DNA of 64,000 bases from the NCBI RefSeq assembly GCF_016583985.1, contig NZ_NRSD01000015.1, forward strand, positions 51,845 through 115,844, given 5' to 3'. Shown one piece after another: positions 49,212 through 57,738 of this stretch (position 1 is its first letter; every line of letters starts with the position of its first letter). The notes beneath the pieces are model-generated. The model was not told where the DNA came from. It was given only the letters and a program-made list of their open reading frames with translations, and did not search any database. The position numbers and the translations under genes are program-made. The stretch is from Thiocapsa imhoffii. Lineage in GTDB: Bacteria > Pseudomonadota > Gammaproteobacteria > Chromatiales > Chromatiaceae.

Positions 49212-49367
49212 GCCTGATGCGCGACGACGCTGACGCGACCGCCATGTGGGTTTCGGCCTGATCGCAGGCGCATGGTGCCACTGCGGGTCTTCTCGGATTG
49301 GCCGCAACATCGCGCCCCCTTTCAAGCAGGCGTCCCGCTCAATGACGCCGGATTCTGGAGTGAGACC

Positions 49368-49598
49368 ATGAAGCTTTTGACGATGACCTTGGTGCTAACG
49401 AGCGTCCTGGCACTCGTCGCCTGTGGGTCGACGACCACCTCGCGGGTTGCGACCGGGACCGGCATGGGGGCCGCGACCGGCGCCATCGTTGGATCACTCA
49501 GCGCGAACGCCGGGCGTGGCGCGTTGATCGGTGCCAGTGTCGGCGCGCTGGGCGGCGTGCTGGTCGATGAACATCAGCGCGGCAGTTTCAGCAACTGA
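49368..49598 (+). CDS. small glycine-zipper lipoprotein
   Basis: A 76-residue lipoprotein. The signal ends in LALVAC with the lipidated cysteine at residue 19. The mature part is a glycine-zipper segment (GMGAATGAIVGSLSANAG, then GALIGASVGALGGVLVDE), which forms a membrane-inserting helical hairpin in proteins such as YmgG and OmpA-associated lipoproteins. Role probably in the outer membrane or envelope stress; this is family inference. ATG 49368 has GGAG seven bases upstream. It is the second small envelope gene in a row after the Rap1a-like gene. Confidence 0.8.
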   Translation: MKLLTMTLVLTSVLALVACGSTTTSRVATGTGMGAATGAIVGSLSANAGRGALIGASVGALGGVLVDEHQRGSFSN

Positions 49599-50005
49599 GT
49601 CACCTGGCCACGGCCCGGCGCGGTGCCTTCATGTGGCGCCGCGCTGGAGCCAAGTGACTGTAGTTGGGTGCGGAGTCCCGCGCGCTTGCCTATGCAATCG
49701 TCATGAAATTGTCAAGGTCATGGAGTTGACGACAATGACTTGATGGTCTAGTTTTTCTTCAGTGACACGCAGACGGACTGGCTTTGAGTCCAGGGACCTA
49801 TGCTCGCAACACTGAATCTCTTGCCGATGCTTCCCCCCGTCCTGCCAGCGGTCTATCCCTCTCATTCATTCCTATTCAGTGCCCTATGTCCCGCGCGCGA
49901 GGCCTGTCTGCCTTGCGGTCTGGTTTGTTTACTGTCGAGTCGACTTGTGTGTTGGCCACTCGGCAGTCTTGGTTCGCGCAACGCACATCAGCATGAGAGA
50001 CAGCG
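49599..50005. other. long leader region upstream of the RRM protein gene
   Basis: A 407-base region with no convincing gene; the short frames crossing it have poor starts. It contains a promoter candidate at 49726-49754, so the RRM gene would have a leader of about 240 bases, long enough for a regulated RNA structure. No known riboswitch was recognised. Confidence 0.5.
49726..49754 (+). promoter_or_regulatory. candidate promoter for the RRM protein gene
   Basis: TTGACG at 49726-49731 and TAGTTT at 49749-49754 are separated by 17 bases in an AT-richer patch. The -35 match is good and the -10 match is moderate. Confidence 0.4.
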
Positions 50006-50287
50006 ATGAGGATCTATGTCGGCAACCTGCCCTATAGTGTCACGGAGGATGATCTGCGTGATGTCTTCGGACAATTCGGCGATCTTGCCTCCGCGGAGGT
50101 GATCATGGACAAGTTTTCAGGCCAGTCCAAGGGATTTGGCTTCGTGGACATGCCCAATAATGCCGAGGCCGATGCGGCGATCAAAGCGTTGAACGAGACC
50201 GATCTAAAGGGTCGGAAGCTGACCGTGAACGAGGCACGACCGCGTTCCGATCGTCCGCGTGGCGGTGGCGGTGGGGGCCGCTATTAA
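50006..50287 (+). CDS. RRM-type RNA-binding protein with glycine-rich tail
   Basis: A 93-residue RNA-binding protein with one RNA recognition motif: RNP2 is IYVGNL at residues 3-8 and RNP1 is KGFGFVDM at about 42-49. The C-terminus is arginine/glycine-rich (RPRGGGGGGRY), like the cold-inducible Rbp proteins of cyanobacteria and proteobacteria. It would bind single-stranded RNA in the cytoplasm, perhaps as a chaperone in cold or stress; that is inference. ATG 50006 follows GAGAGACAGCG. It stands alone, convergent with ubiD (122-base gap), and has an unusually long upstream leader. Confidence 0.93.
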   Translation: MRIYVGNLPYSVTEDDLRDVFGQFGDLASAEVIMDKFSGQSKGFGFVDMPNNAEADAAIKALNETDLKGRKLTVNEARPRSDRPRGGGGGGRY

Positions 50288-50409
50288 TCCAACGCACCTG
50301 ATTGATCTTCAGCATCCACTGCCGGGGCCCGCGACCTGTATCAGGCGCGCCCCGGCAGCATGCGATGCGGCGGCCTGATGCGTCCGCCAACGTGCTGGTC
50401 GCAATGGGG

Positions 50410-51894
50410 TCAGCGCACCGGCTGAGGGAGCCTGATCCCGAGACGTGACCAGATGGCATCCACCCGCTCCCGCACCCCCTCGTCCATCCGAATCGGCACG
50501 CCCCATTCGCGAGTCGTTTCTCCCGGCCACTTGTTCGTGGCATCGAATCCGATCTTCGAGCCCAGGCCCGAGACGGGCGAGGCGAAATCGAGATAATCGA
50601 TCGGCGTGTTCTCGATCATCACCGTATCCCGGGCCGGATCCATGCGTGTCGTCATGGCCCAGATCACATCTTTCCAGTCGCGCGTGCAGACGTCGTCGTC
50701 GACGATGATGACGAATTTCGTGTACATGAACTGTCGCAGGAAGGACCAAACTCCGAGCATCACCCGTTTGGCGTGACCGGGATACTGTTTCTTGATACTG
50801 ACGACCGCTAAACGATAGGAACAGCCTTCGGGTGGCAGGTAGAAGTCCTGAATCTCGGGAAACTGCTTCTGCAGGATGGGGACGAACACCTCGTTTAAGG
50901 CCACCCCGAGGATGGCGGGTTCGTCCGGCGGGCGTCCGGTATAGGTGCTGTGATAGATGGGATCACGGCGCTGGGTGATGCGGTTAATGGTGAAGACCGG
51001 GAATTGTCCGACCTCGTTGTAGTATCCGGTGTGGTCGCCGAACGGCCCTTCCGCGGCCTGCTCATCCGGGTGAATGTGTCCCTCGAGAATGATCTCGGCG
51101 CTCGCCGGAACCTGGAGGTCCGATTCCTGACAGGCGGCCAGTTCGGTGCGGCTGCCGCGCAGTAAGCCGGCAAAGGCATACTCCGAGAGGCTGTCCGGGA
51201 CCGGGGTGACCGCGCCCAGAATGGTGGCGGGATCGGCGCCAAGCGCGACGGCGACCGGAAAGGGCTTGCCCGGATGCGCCCGCTGCCAGTCGCGGAAGTC
51301 GAGCGCGCCGCCGCGATGGGCGAGCCAGCGCATGATCACCCGATTGCGCCCGATCACCTGCATCCGATAGATGCCGAGATTGTGGCGGGCCTTCTCAGGC
51401 CCTTTCGTGATCACCAGGCCCCAGGTGATCAAGGGGGCGGCATCGCCGGGCCAGCAATGCTGGATCGGGAGCCGGCCGAGATCGACCTGATCACCACTGA
51501 GCACCACCTCCTGACAGGGTGCGTTGCGGCGCACCTTCGGCGCCATGTCCAGGACCTTTTTGAAGATTGGCAAGGACTGCCACGCATCCTTCATCCCTTT
51601 CGGCGGGTCGGGCTCCTTCAGGAAGGCTAGGAGCTTGCCAACCTCGCGCAGTGCCTGGACCGACTCCTCGCCCATGCCGAGGGCGACCCGCCGGGTCGTG
51701 CCGAATAGATTCCCGAGCAGTGGGATGCTGGAGCCTTTCGGACGCTCGAACAGGAGGGCCGGACCGCCCCCCCGCAGGGTGCGGTCGCAGATCTCCGTCA
51801 CTTCCAGATAGGGATCGACCTCGACACCAATCCGCTGCAACTCACCGCGCTGCTCAAGCTGTTCGATGAAGTCGCGTAAATCATGATATTTCAT
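50410..51894 (-). CDS. ubiD: UbiD, 4-hydroxy-3-polyprenylbenzoate decarboxylase
   Basis: UbiD removes the carboxyl group from polyprenyl-hydroxybenzoate in ubiquinone synthesis, using prenylated FMN supplied by UbiX. The 494-residue protein has the family N-terminus [27 protein letters not shown], the metal/cofactor region [21 protein letters not shown] and the active-site stretch [11 protein letters not shown], plus [20 protein letters not shown]. Length matches E. coli UbiD. ATG 51894 begins 30 bases after the end of prlC on the same strand, with a weak ribosome-binding site, so prlC-ubiD is probably one transcript. UbiX is not in the window. Confidence 0.96.
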   Translation of the reverse strand: MKYHDLRDFIEQLEQRGELQRIGVEVDPYLEVTEICDRTLRGGGPALLFERPKGSSIPLLGNLFGTTRRVALGMGEESVQALREVGKLLAFLKEPDPPKGMKDAWQSLPIFKKVLDMAPKVRRNAPCQEVVLSGDQVDLGRLPIQHCWPGDAAPLITWGLVITKGPEKARHNLGIYRMQVIGRNRVIMRWLAHRGGALDFRDWQRAHPGKPFPVAVALGADPATILGAVTPVPDSLSEYAFAGLLRGSRTELAACQESDLQVPASAEIILEGHIHPDEQAAEGPFGDHTGYYNEVGQFPVFTINRITQRRDPIYHSTYTGRPPDEPAILGVALNEVFVPILQKQFPEIQDFYLPPEGCSYRLAVVSIKKQYPGHAKRVMLGVWSFLRQFMYTKFVIIVDDDVCTRDWKDVIWAMTTRMDPARDTVMIENTPIDYLDFASPVSGLGSKIGFDATNKWPGETTREWGVPIRMDEGVRERVDAIWSRLGIRLPQPVR

Positions 51895-51924
51895 TGTGCA
51901 GTCAGCCCGTTGGCAGTGCGTGTG

Positions 51925-53958
51925 CTAAGCCGCGATCCCGCTGTGTCGCAACAGGGCATCCGTATTGGGTTCGCGTCCACGGAAGCGGACGTACAGGACC
52001 ATGGCATCCTCCGAGCCGCCGCGTTCGAGGATATTCTCACGGAAGGCACGCCCGGCTTCGGCATCGAACACGCCGCGCTCCTCGAATAACGAGAAGGCAT
52101 CCGCCGACAAGACCTCGGCCCATTTGTAGCTGTAATAGCCCGCGGCATAGCCCCCGGCGAAGATGTGCGAGAAGCTGTGGGCGAAGCGATTGAAGGCCGG
52201 CGGGCGAATCACGGCGACCTGCTCCCGCACCGACTCGATGATCTCCTCGATCCGGCCACCCCGGGCTGGATCGTATTCATGATGCATGCGGAAATCGAAC
52301 AGCGCGAATTCCAGCTGCCGCACCATCTGCATGGCCGATTGGAAGTTCCTAGCCGCCATCATGCGACGGTAGAGATCCTCGGGGATGGGCTCGCCCGTTT
52401 CCCAATGCGCCGCGAAGAGATCCAGTGACTCACGCTCCCAGCACCAGTTCTCCATGAACTGACTCGGCAGCTCGACCGCATCCCAGGGCACCCCATTGAT
52501 TCCCGCGACCCCGGGATAATCGATCTTGGTCAAGAGATGATGCAGGCCATGACCGAACTCGTGAAAGAGCGTCTCGACCTCCTGGTGCGTCAATAAGGAT
52601 GGCTGTTCGCCGACGGGTGGGGAGAAGTTGCAGACCAGATAGGCGACGGGGATCTGGTCGCAGCGCACCGTGTGCATGCGGTTGGTGCAGACATCCATCC
52701 AGGCCCCACCGCGCTTGTGCTGGCGGGCGAAGGGGTCGAGATAGAACTGACCGCGCAACGCGCCTGAATCGACCTCGCGAATCTCGAAAAACCGCACATC
52801 AGGGTGATAGGTCTCGAAGGTTTCCGCCTCCTGGATTCGCACCCCGAAGAGACGCTCGACCACTCCGAAGAGGCCCGTGAGAACCCGCGAGATGGGAAAA
52901 TAGGGCCGCAATTCCTCCTGGCTGATCTGGTAGCGATGCACCCGCAATTTTTCGGAATAGTAGCCGATATCCCAGGGTTCGAGCTGGCTGACCCCATGCT
53001 GTTCGCGGGCGAAGGCCGCGAGTTCATCGAGTTCGCGCCGGGCTTGGGTCACCGAGCGTTCGGCAAGGTCGTTCAGGAAGGTCAAGACCGCCGCGGGCGA
53101 GGGCGCCATCTTGGTCGCCAGTGAGCGCTCGGCATAGTTCGCGAAGCCGAGGAGTTCGGCAAGCTCGTGTCGCCGTGCCAGGATGCGTTCCATCAGGTCG
53201 CTGTTGTCCCATTGCCCGGCCTGCGGACCCTGATCGGAGGCGCGGGTGACATAGGCCTCGTAGAGTTCGAAGCGTAACTCGCGGTCATCGGCATAGGTCA
53301 TGACCGGCATGTAGGATGGGAAATCAAGGGTTAGGAGCCAACCACTCAGGCCCCGTTGCTCAGCCGTCTGGCGGGCCAAGGCCAGGGCCGATGGGGGTAA
53401 CCCGGCGAGGCGTTGCTCGTCCTCGATCGATTTGCTCCAGGCGTTGGTGGCATCGAGGACGTTTTCGGAGAATTTGGTCGTCAGTTGCGAGAGTTCCTGA
53501 CTGATCTCTTTGTAACGGGCCTTCTGCTCGGGGGGGAGGTCGACCCCGGAGAGATGGAAATCACGCAGGATGTTCTCGAGCAACTTGCGCTGCGCGGGAT
53601 CGAGATGCTCGAGCGAGGCGACCGCCTGGTAGGCACGAAAGAGCGCCTCGTTCTGCCCGACCTCGGTGCCATAGTCACTCAATTTTGGCAGACAGGCATT
53701 GTAGGCGGCGCGCAGTTCGTCGCTGTTGAGGACGCCATTGAGATGGCCGATCGGGGACCAGGTCCGGCTCAGGCGGTCGTCGACTTCGTCCAAGGGTTCG
53801 ACGAAGTTCTCCCAGGTCGGGACCGCGACCTCGGAGGTGAGCCGCGCAATCTCGGTCCGGCACTCGGCGAGGCGGTGGTCGATCGCCGCCTCGACATGCG
53901 TGGGCTGAATCTTGGAAAAGGCCGGCAGACCGGCGCTGTCCAGCAAGGGGTTGGTCAT
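51925..53958 (-). CDS. prlC: oligopeptidase A (M3 metallopeptidase)
   Basis: A cytoplasmic zinc endopeptidase that degrades oligopeptides, including cleaved signal peptides. The 677-residue protein has the HExxH zinc motif as HEFGH (H466-H470), with the downstream ligand in ENWCWE, and the C-terminal FSHIFAGGYAAGYYSYKWAEV, typical of OpdA/PrlC. The N-terminus NPLLDSAGLPAFSKIQPTHV also matches. ATG 53958 has AGAGG about eight bases upstream. ubiD follows after 30 bases. Assignment is secure. Confidence 0.96.
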   Translation of the reverse strand: MTNPLLDSAGLPAFSKIQPTHVEAAIDHRLAECRTEIARLTSEVAVPTWENFVEPLDEVDDRLSRTWSPIGHLNGVLNSDELRAAYNACLPKLSDYGTEVGQNEALFRAYQAVASLEHLDPAQRKLLENILRDFHLSGVDLPPEQKARYKEISQELSQLTTKFSENVLDATNAWSKSIEDEQRLAGLPPSALALARQTAEQRGLSGWLLTLDFPSYMPVMTYADDRELRFELYEAYVTRASDQGPQAGQWDNSDLMERILARRHELAELLGFANYAERSLATKMAPSPAAVLTFLNDLAERSVTQARRELDELAAFAREQHGVSQLEPWDIGYYSEKLRVHRYQISQEELRPYFPISRVLTGLFGVVERLFGVRIQEAETFETYHPDVRFFEIREVDSGALRGQFYLDPFARQHKRGGAWMDVCTNRMHTVRCDQIPVAYLVCNFSPPVGEQPSLLTHQEVETLFHEFGHGLHHLLTKIDYPGVAGINGVPWDAVELPSQFMENWCWERESLDLFAAHWETGEPIPEDLYRRMMAARNFQSAMQMVRQLEFALFDFRMHHEYDPARGGRIEEIIESVREQVAVIRPPAFNRFAHSFSHIFAGGYAAGYYSYKWAEVLSADAFSLFEERGVFDAEAGRAFRENILERGGSEDAMVLYVRFRGREPNTDALLRHSGIAA

Positions 53959-54268
53959 GGTGATGGCCTCTTCGACGTCGTGAGGATGTCAGGTAATCGT
54001 TCAGTGGCGCCCACGTTGGCGGATGCGTTCTGGAACTGGCGGCCCGTCATGACAAGCGGATGTGCGGGTTGAGCAATGCGGCGAAGGGCGCGCGCGCCGG
54101 TTGTCGCGGTCGCGTGGATCGGTCGCCGGACCGCGGCGGCAGGCCGACAGCATGCTCTGTTGCCGTGCGGGTGTCATCTGACTTGGGCACGTTCAGTCGA
54201 TCTCGCGATCATGAGCATGCGGGCGCCTCCGCTCGGTTTCCAGTTGCACGCCCGACGCTCGCGATCGA
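53959..54268. other. intergenic region upstream of prlC
   Basis: 310 bases between the end of the CNP1-like gene and the start of prlC, both leftward. It is GC-rich with several short palindromic stretches (GCGCGCGC near 54090, CCGCGG near 54134), but nothing gene-like. The prlC promoter should lie here; no clear boxes were found. Confidence 0.5.
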
Positions 54269-54841
54269 TCAATCCGCCTGGAACCCCATGTTCTGCCGTG
54301 GGTTGATGCGCCCCTGCAGTGACCGCAGCATGTCCTGGCGCGGACGTGGTGTGAATCCTTGCGGGACGCAGAAATGGAACCGCCACAGATCGTGGCGCCA
54401 GCGTTCGGGGGCGCGGTGTCCGATGCGCTGCCAGTCGCCACTCGCGACCGGCTCGAAGCGGCCGTCCACGCCATAGGCATAGGTTCTGTAGGAACCCTGC
54501 GGGGTGCAGCGAATGCCCTCGAAGGAGAGGTTGCGCGCACCGCTCGGCCCTTGCGCGACGAGGGTGAATCGTACGGCCTGATCGGTTCCAACCTGCAGGC
54601 TGCGTTCGTCGATGAAATAACGCAAGTCAGAGCGCGGGCCATCAGGAACGAATTCGATCAAATCCTCATCCTGCGGCCAGGGGGGGAGGGTGCTGCTGCC
54701 TTCCTGCCAGGGCGTGCCCTCGGTGACGCTCGAGGGGACTGGTGGGCTCGCATCCGGTACGAAGAGATTCTCGGCCTGTGCCGCGGGGAGTGCCAGAGCC
54801 AACAGCAGGAGCCAGGGCCACGATGAGATGCGATCAATCAT
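54269..54841 (-). CDS. CNP1-like family exported protein
   Basis: A 190-residue periplasmic protein with a signal peptide ending LPAAQA/E (residue ~23). The mature part has the CNP1-like pattern: DLIEFVPDGPRSDLRYFIDE, VGTDQAVRFTLVAQGPSGAR, FEGIRCTPQGSYRTYAYGVDG, and WRHDLWRFHFCVPQG; two cysteines are conserved. The family is common in beta- and gammaproteobacteria and has no known function. ATG 54841 was chosen over a TTG-initiated extension at 54910. It is downstream of the hydrogenase maturation protease on the same strand (88-base gap). Confidence 0.82.
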   Translation of the reverse strand: MIDRISSWPWLLLLALALPAAQAENLFVPDASPPVPSSVTEGTPWQEGSSTLPPWPQDEDLIEFVPDGPRSDLRYFIDERSLQVGTDQAVRFTLVAQGPSGARNLSFEGIRCTPQGSYRTYAYGVDGRFEPVASGDWQRIGHRAPERWRHDLWRFHFCVPQGFTPRPRQDMLRSLQGRINPRQNMGFQAD

Positions 54842-54929
54842 GAGGTGCGGTCGGTTCGGTGGTTGGCGAAAGATGTCGGCCAGGTTAAGACCAAGCGAGA
54901 GATTCGACAATGGCCGGCATCAGAGTGCG

Positions 54930-55415
54930 TCACGACGGGCTAGCCGTGGCGTCCCACCGTGCGAGCAGCGAATGGATCTGCTCAATGGTCCGCGGAATCG
55001 CCGCCTCGACCGCCGGGGTCAAGTGATCACCCCAACCGACGAACTCCGGTTCGATCCCAACCAGGGCGCGTTGCCGCGGGAGCGTGTCCGTCAGGCGTGC
55101 AATGTCGAAGAGGTCGGCGAGGCTCACCTCATGCACGGTTTTCGCATGGAGACTGAGTTGTCGGTCCATGGCCTCGTTCTCGAAGACGCGGACGCTGCCC
55201 GGTGGTTCGCCCATGGTCGCGGCATCGACCACGATCAGGCGTGGAGATTCGCTGATCGGCAAGGCGAGGGTGAAACTTAAGGTCCCCCCATCGACGAAGA
55301 CGAGGCGCGTATCCGGTTCGCTCTGGAGCGCCAGGCGGCGCACCACCTCGGCCCCGACGGCCTCGTCGGTCATGAGCACATTGCCTAAGCCAAGAATGAG
55401 GGTCGTTGTTTGCAC
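54930..55415 (-). CDS. hydrogenase maturation protease (HybD/HupD family)
   Basis: This endopeptidase trims the C-terminus of the large subunit of [NiFe]-hydrogenase after nickel insertion. The 161-residue protein begins LILGLGNVLMTDEAVGAEVV, where the glutamate is the first nickel ligand; the aspartate in IVVDAATMG and histidine in TVHEVSLADL are the other two, as in HybD. The C-terminal phrase ALVGIEPEFVGWGDHLTPAV also matches. A GTG start at 55415 has AGAGGA nine bases upstream and gives the standard N-terminus; an ATG at 55514 would add 33 odd residues. hypC is divergent (262-base gap). No hydrogenase structural gene is in the window. Confidence 0.9.
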   Translation of the reverse strand: MQTTTLILGLGNVLMTDEAVGAEVVRRLALQSEPDTRLVFVDGGTLSFTLALPISESPRLIVVDAATMGEPPGSVRVFENEAMDRQLSLHAKTVHEVSLADLFDIARLTDTLPRQRALVGIEPEFVGWGDHLTPAVEAAIPRTIEQIHSLLARWDATASPS

Positions 55416-55677
55416 GCTCGGCGGTCCTCTATGGGTTTCGGGTGATGACGCTGGATCACTGCGCACCGCAGTCGGCGCATCTCGCCTTGAAGTGGTATGC
55501 GGTGCCTCCGCCATCGCCTCGCCTGACCAGCCATCGCCTGATCAGCCATCCTCGGTTGATCCACTCGGTGCAGGAGACGGCCGTGGCAGGCCCATTCCTT
55601 GATCCGCGTCCTTGCGGGCAGGCTGGCTCCGGTCTAGCCTAGTCCGTCATGATCGACTTCACGACAGGCGTTTGTCC

Positions 55678-55917
55678 ATGTGTCTCGGGATTCCCATGCA
55701 GATCCAGTCCATTGATGGCTTCGTTGCCCGTTGTACCGCGAAGGGCGCGCAACGAGAGGTGAGTCTCTTCATGTTGCAGGACGAGGGACTGGCGGTCGGC
55801 GATTATGTCGTGGTGCATCTAGGGCACGCCATCTCACGCATGAGCCCAGAGGAGGCCGCCATGGCGTGGGAGATCTATGACGCGATGCTCGCCGCCGAGG
55901 CCACCGAGCCGGCCTAA
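55678..55917 (+). CDS. hypC: hydrogenase maturation chaperone HypC/HupF
   Basis: HypC delivers the Fe(CN)2CO unit with HypD and chaperones the hydrogenase large subunit. The 79-residue protein begins MCLGIPMQIQSIDG with the essential Cys2 and has EVSLFMLQDEGLAVGDYVVVHLGHAISRM, the normal HypC beta-barrel and helix. Length is standard. ATG 55678 is fixed by the conserved N-terminus; the ribosome-binding site is weak. It is divergent from the maturation protease and apparently alone, whereas hypC usually lies in a hypABCDEF operon; it may serve one particular hydrogenase. Confidence 0.94.
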   Translation: MCLGIPMQIQSIDGFVARCTAKGAQREVSLFMLQDEGLAVGDYVVVHLGHAISRMSPEEAAMAWEIYDAMLAAEATEPA

Positions 55918-56009
55918 GCGACGGGATGCGAGCTGCTCAGCTCAGGCCGGCTCGGTCAGTGCGGAAGGGCGTTCGGCGCACCGCCCGTGCTGGGGCCGAT
56001 GGCTCGGGC

Positions 56010-56465
56010 TCAGCCTAGGAAGGCCCCGGTGATGGCGTATTGATGCTCGGCTTCGGAGGTTTCCGGGGCGTCATCGTCTTCCATCAGGGTGCAGTTGACC
56101 GCCATGCGTGCATGCATGGCCGCCTTCCAGGCACGATTCTGCTTCTCGCTCAAGAGCGCATCGGGAGTGAGGGCGGCAGCGGTGGCCGCGGCGACGAAAT
56201 GGTCGGCCTGGGCCAGCCAATCGGTGTCGGTTCCGCATGCCGTGTAGGTCTTGGCCGCATAGGCCTTCGCCGCCTTGAAGGCGTCTTCCAATTCCCCCGG
56301 GCTGGCCGACTCGCGCAGCCCGGTGGCGATGGCGCGGTTTACCCGGTCGTCCTGACTGAGGTGGATGACATGCTCGGCGAAGCGCGCACCGAGCAGGCGT
56401 TGCTGGGTGGCGTTCAGATGGTTCAGGACGTCGCGGAGCGCATGATCGTTCGTAATCTGTGACAC
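56010..56465 (-). CDS. hypothetical helical protein near the hydrogenase accessory genes
   Basis: A 151-residue protein with no family I recognise and no signal peptide. Composition and spacing suggest all-alpha: LRDVLNHLNATQQRLLGARF, ELEDAFKAAKAYAAKTYT, DWLAQADHFVAAATAAALTP, RAWKAAMHARMAVNCTLMED. It has two cysteines. The GTG at 56465 has AGGAG ten bases upstream; ATG 56483 is the alternative and would add six residues. It is convergent with hypC and divergent from ppsR. Position suggests, but does not show, a link to hydrogenase or PEP metabolism. Confidence 0.7.
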   Translation of the reverse strand: MSQITNDHALRDVLNHLNATQQRLLGARFAEHVIHLSQDDRVNRAIATGLRESASPGELEDAFKAAKAYAAKTYTACGTDTDWLAQADHFVAAATAAALTPDALLSEKQNRAWKAAMHARMAVNCTLMEDDDAPETSEAEHQYAITGAFLG

Positions 56466-56591
56466 GGTGGGGGGACTCCTCATCCTCGAGACAGGGACAT
56501 GCCGGCTGGGGCCGGGTTGGCAGGGCGCTGACTGGGTGCGCATTGGGCATAAATCGGTGTTGGGAGCACATCCTCAGCGTCCCGCGCCATG

Positions 56592-56621
56592 TTTTCCTAT
56601 ATCACCAAATTCCAATATACA
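56592..56621 (+). promoter_or_regulatory. AT-rich promoter region of ppsR
   Basis: A TATACA box at 56616-56621, 18 bases after TTTTCC at 56592-56597, lies in the AT-rich stretch between the divergent genes. The -35 match is poor; the region is listed because the composition change is clear. Confidence 0.35.
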
Positions 56622-56653
56622 CTGCATTGACTTGCATCATTCGGTCAGGGCCT

Positions 56654-57469
56654 ATGAACCGTACTGTCTTCTTTGTTTCCGAAAGCACTGGGATCACCGC
56701 CGAGACGCTTGGCCACAGTCTGCTCTCACAGTTCGATACCATCGACTTCGAGCAGGTCTACATGCCCTACATCAATACCGACCTCCGCGCGCATGCCCTG
56801 ACGCAACGCATGCAGGAAGCGGCGGACCGTGATGGGGCACGCCCGATCGTCTTCGCCACCATGCTGAACAACGAGATTCGGGAGATCCTCCAGCAAGGAA
56901 ACTGCTTCTACATCGAGCTGTTCGAGGGGTTCGTCGAGCCCTTGTCGGCGGAACTCGGTGTTCCCCCAAGCCGCAAATCCGGGCGCAGTCACGCCATCAC
57001 CAAACCCAGCTTCTACACCAAGCGGATCGAGGCGATCAATTTCGCCATGGCCAACGACGATGGGATTCGCCCGGACAATTTTCACCGCGCCGATGTCGTT
57101 CTGATCGGCGTCTCACGCTCCGGCAAGACGCCAACCTGCCTCTACCTGGCGATGCATTATGGCCTGCGCTCGGCCAACTACCCCTTGACCGAAGAGGATT
57201 TCGAGCGTGGCGACGTGCCCCAGCTGGTCTGGGACTGTCGCCATAAGCTGTTTGCCCTGACGATCGATCCACAGCGACTGCAGATGATCCGCGAGGAACG
57301 ACGCCCTGGCAGTGGCTACGCCTCCTTGAAACGCTGTCAGGATGACATCCGCATGGCGTCGACCATCTACAAGCGTCTGCAGATTCCAGTCCTCAACACC
57401 ACCAGCCAATCGATCGAGGAGATCTCCTCGCACATTATCAAGGCGATGCGCAGCGGGAACGAGCGTTGA
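56654..57469 (+). CDS. ppsR: PEP synthase regulatory protein (kinase/pyrophosphorylase)
   Basis: PpsR switches phosphoenolpyruvate synthase off and on by ADP-dependent phosphorylation and phosphate-dependent dephosphorylation. The 271-residue protein shows the family start NRTVFFVSESTGITAETLGH, the P-loop GVSRSGKTPTCLYLA and PVLNTTSQSIEEISSHI at the end. Length is standard. ATG 56654 follows AGGG closely. No ppsA gene is in the window; in many gammaproteobacteria it is divergent from ppsR, so the neighbourhood has been rearranged here. Confidence 0.94.
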   Translation: MNRTVFFVSESTGITAETLGHSLLSQFDTIDFEQVYMPYINTDLRAHALTQRMQEAADRDGARPIVFATMLNNEIREILQQGNCFYIELFEGFVEPLSAELGVPPSRKSGRSHAITKPSFYTKRIEAINFAMANDDGIRPDNFHRADVVLIGVSRSGKTPTCLYLAMHYGLRSANYPLTEEDFERGDVPQLVWDCRHKLFALTIDPQRLQMIREERRPGSGYASLKRCQDDIRMASTIYKRLQIPVLNTTSQSIEEISSHIIKAMRSGNER

Positions 57470-57639
57470 AGGCGGCGCCCACGCCGCTCGCGTGACCATT
57501 GCCGGAGTCCCTTGACCCGATACCCCAGCGCGCACCGGGCGCGCCCGGACTGCAGCTCGCAGCGGGTCCCGTGGTGAGACCGAGCGCGGGGGATCCGCCC
57601 CGCCGCGCCGGCTGCTGCTGCGCGATTGTGGTGCGATGG

Positions 57640-57687
57640 TTGCGGTGAAGGGTTCGCGCACCCATAATGCGGCGGCTCTAAGCCGCC
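57640..57687 (+). promoter_or_regulatory. candidate pntAA promoter followed by a small hairpin
   Basis: TTGCGG (57640-57645) and CATAAT (57663-57668) are 17 bases apart; the -10 box matches five of six consensus positions. Directly after it GGCGGCT (57671-57677) pairs with AGCCGCC (57681-57687) around a CTA loop, close to the expected transcription start. The hairpin might instead be the end of the ppsR transcript. Confidence 0.4.
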
Positions 57688-57738
57688 CGGGGACGACCCA
57701 TGGGCGGCCGACCATTGTGGAATAGGATCAACAAGACG

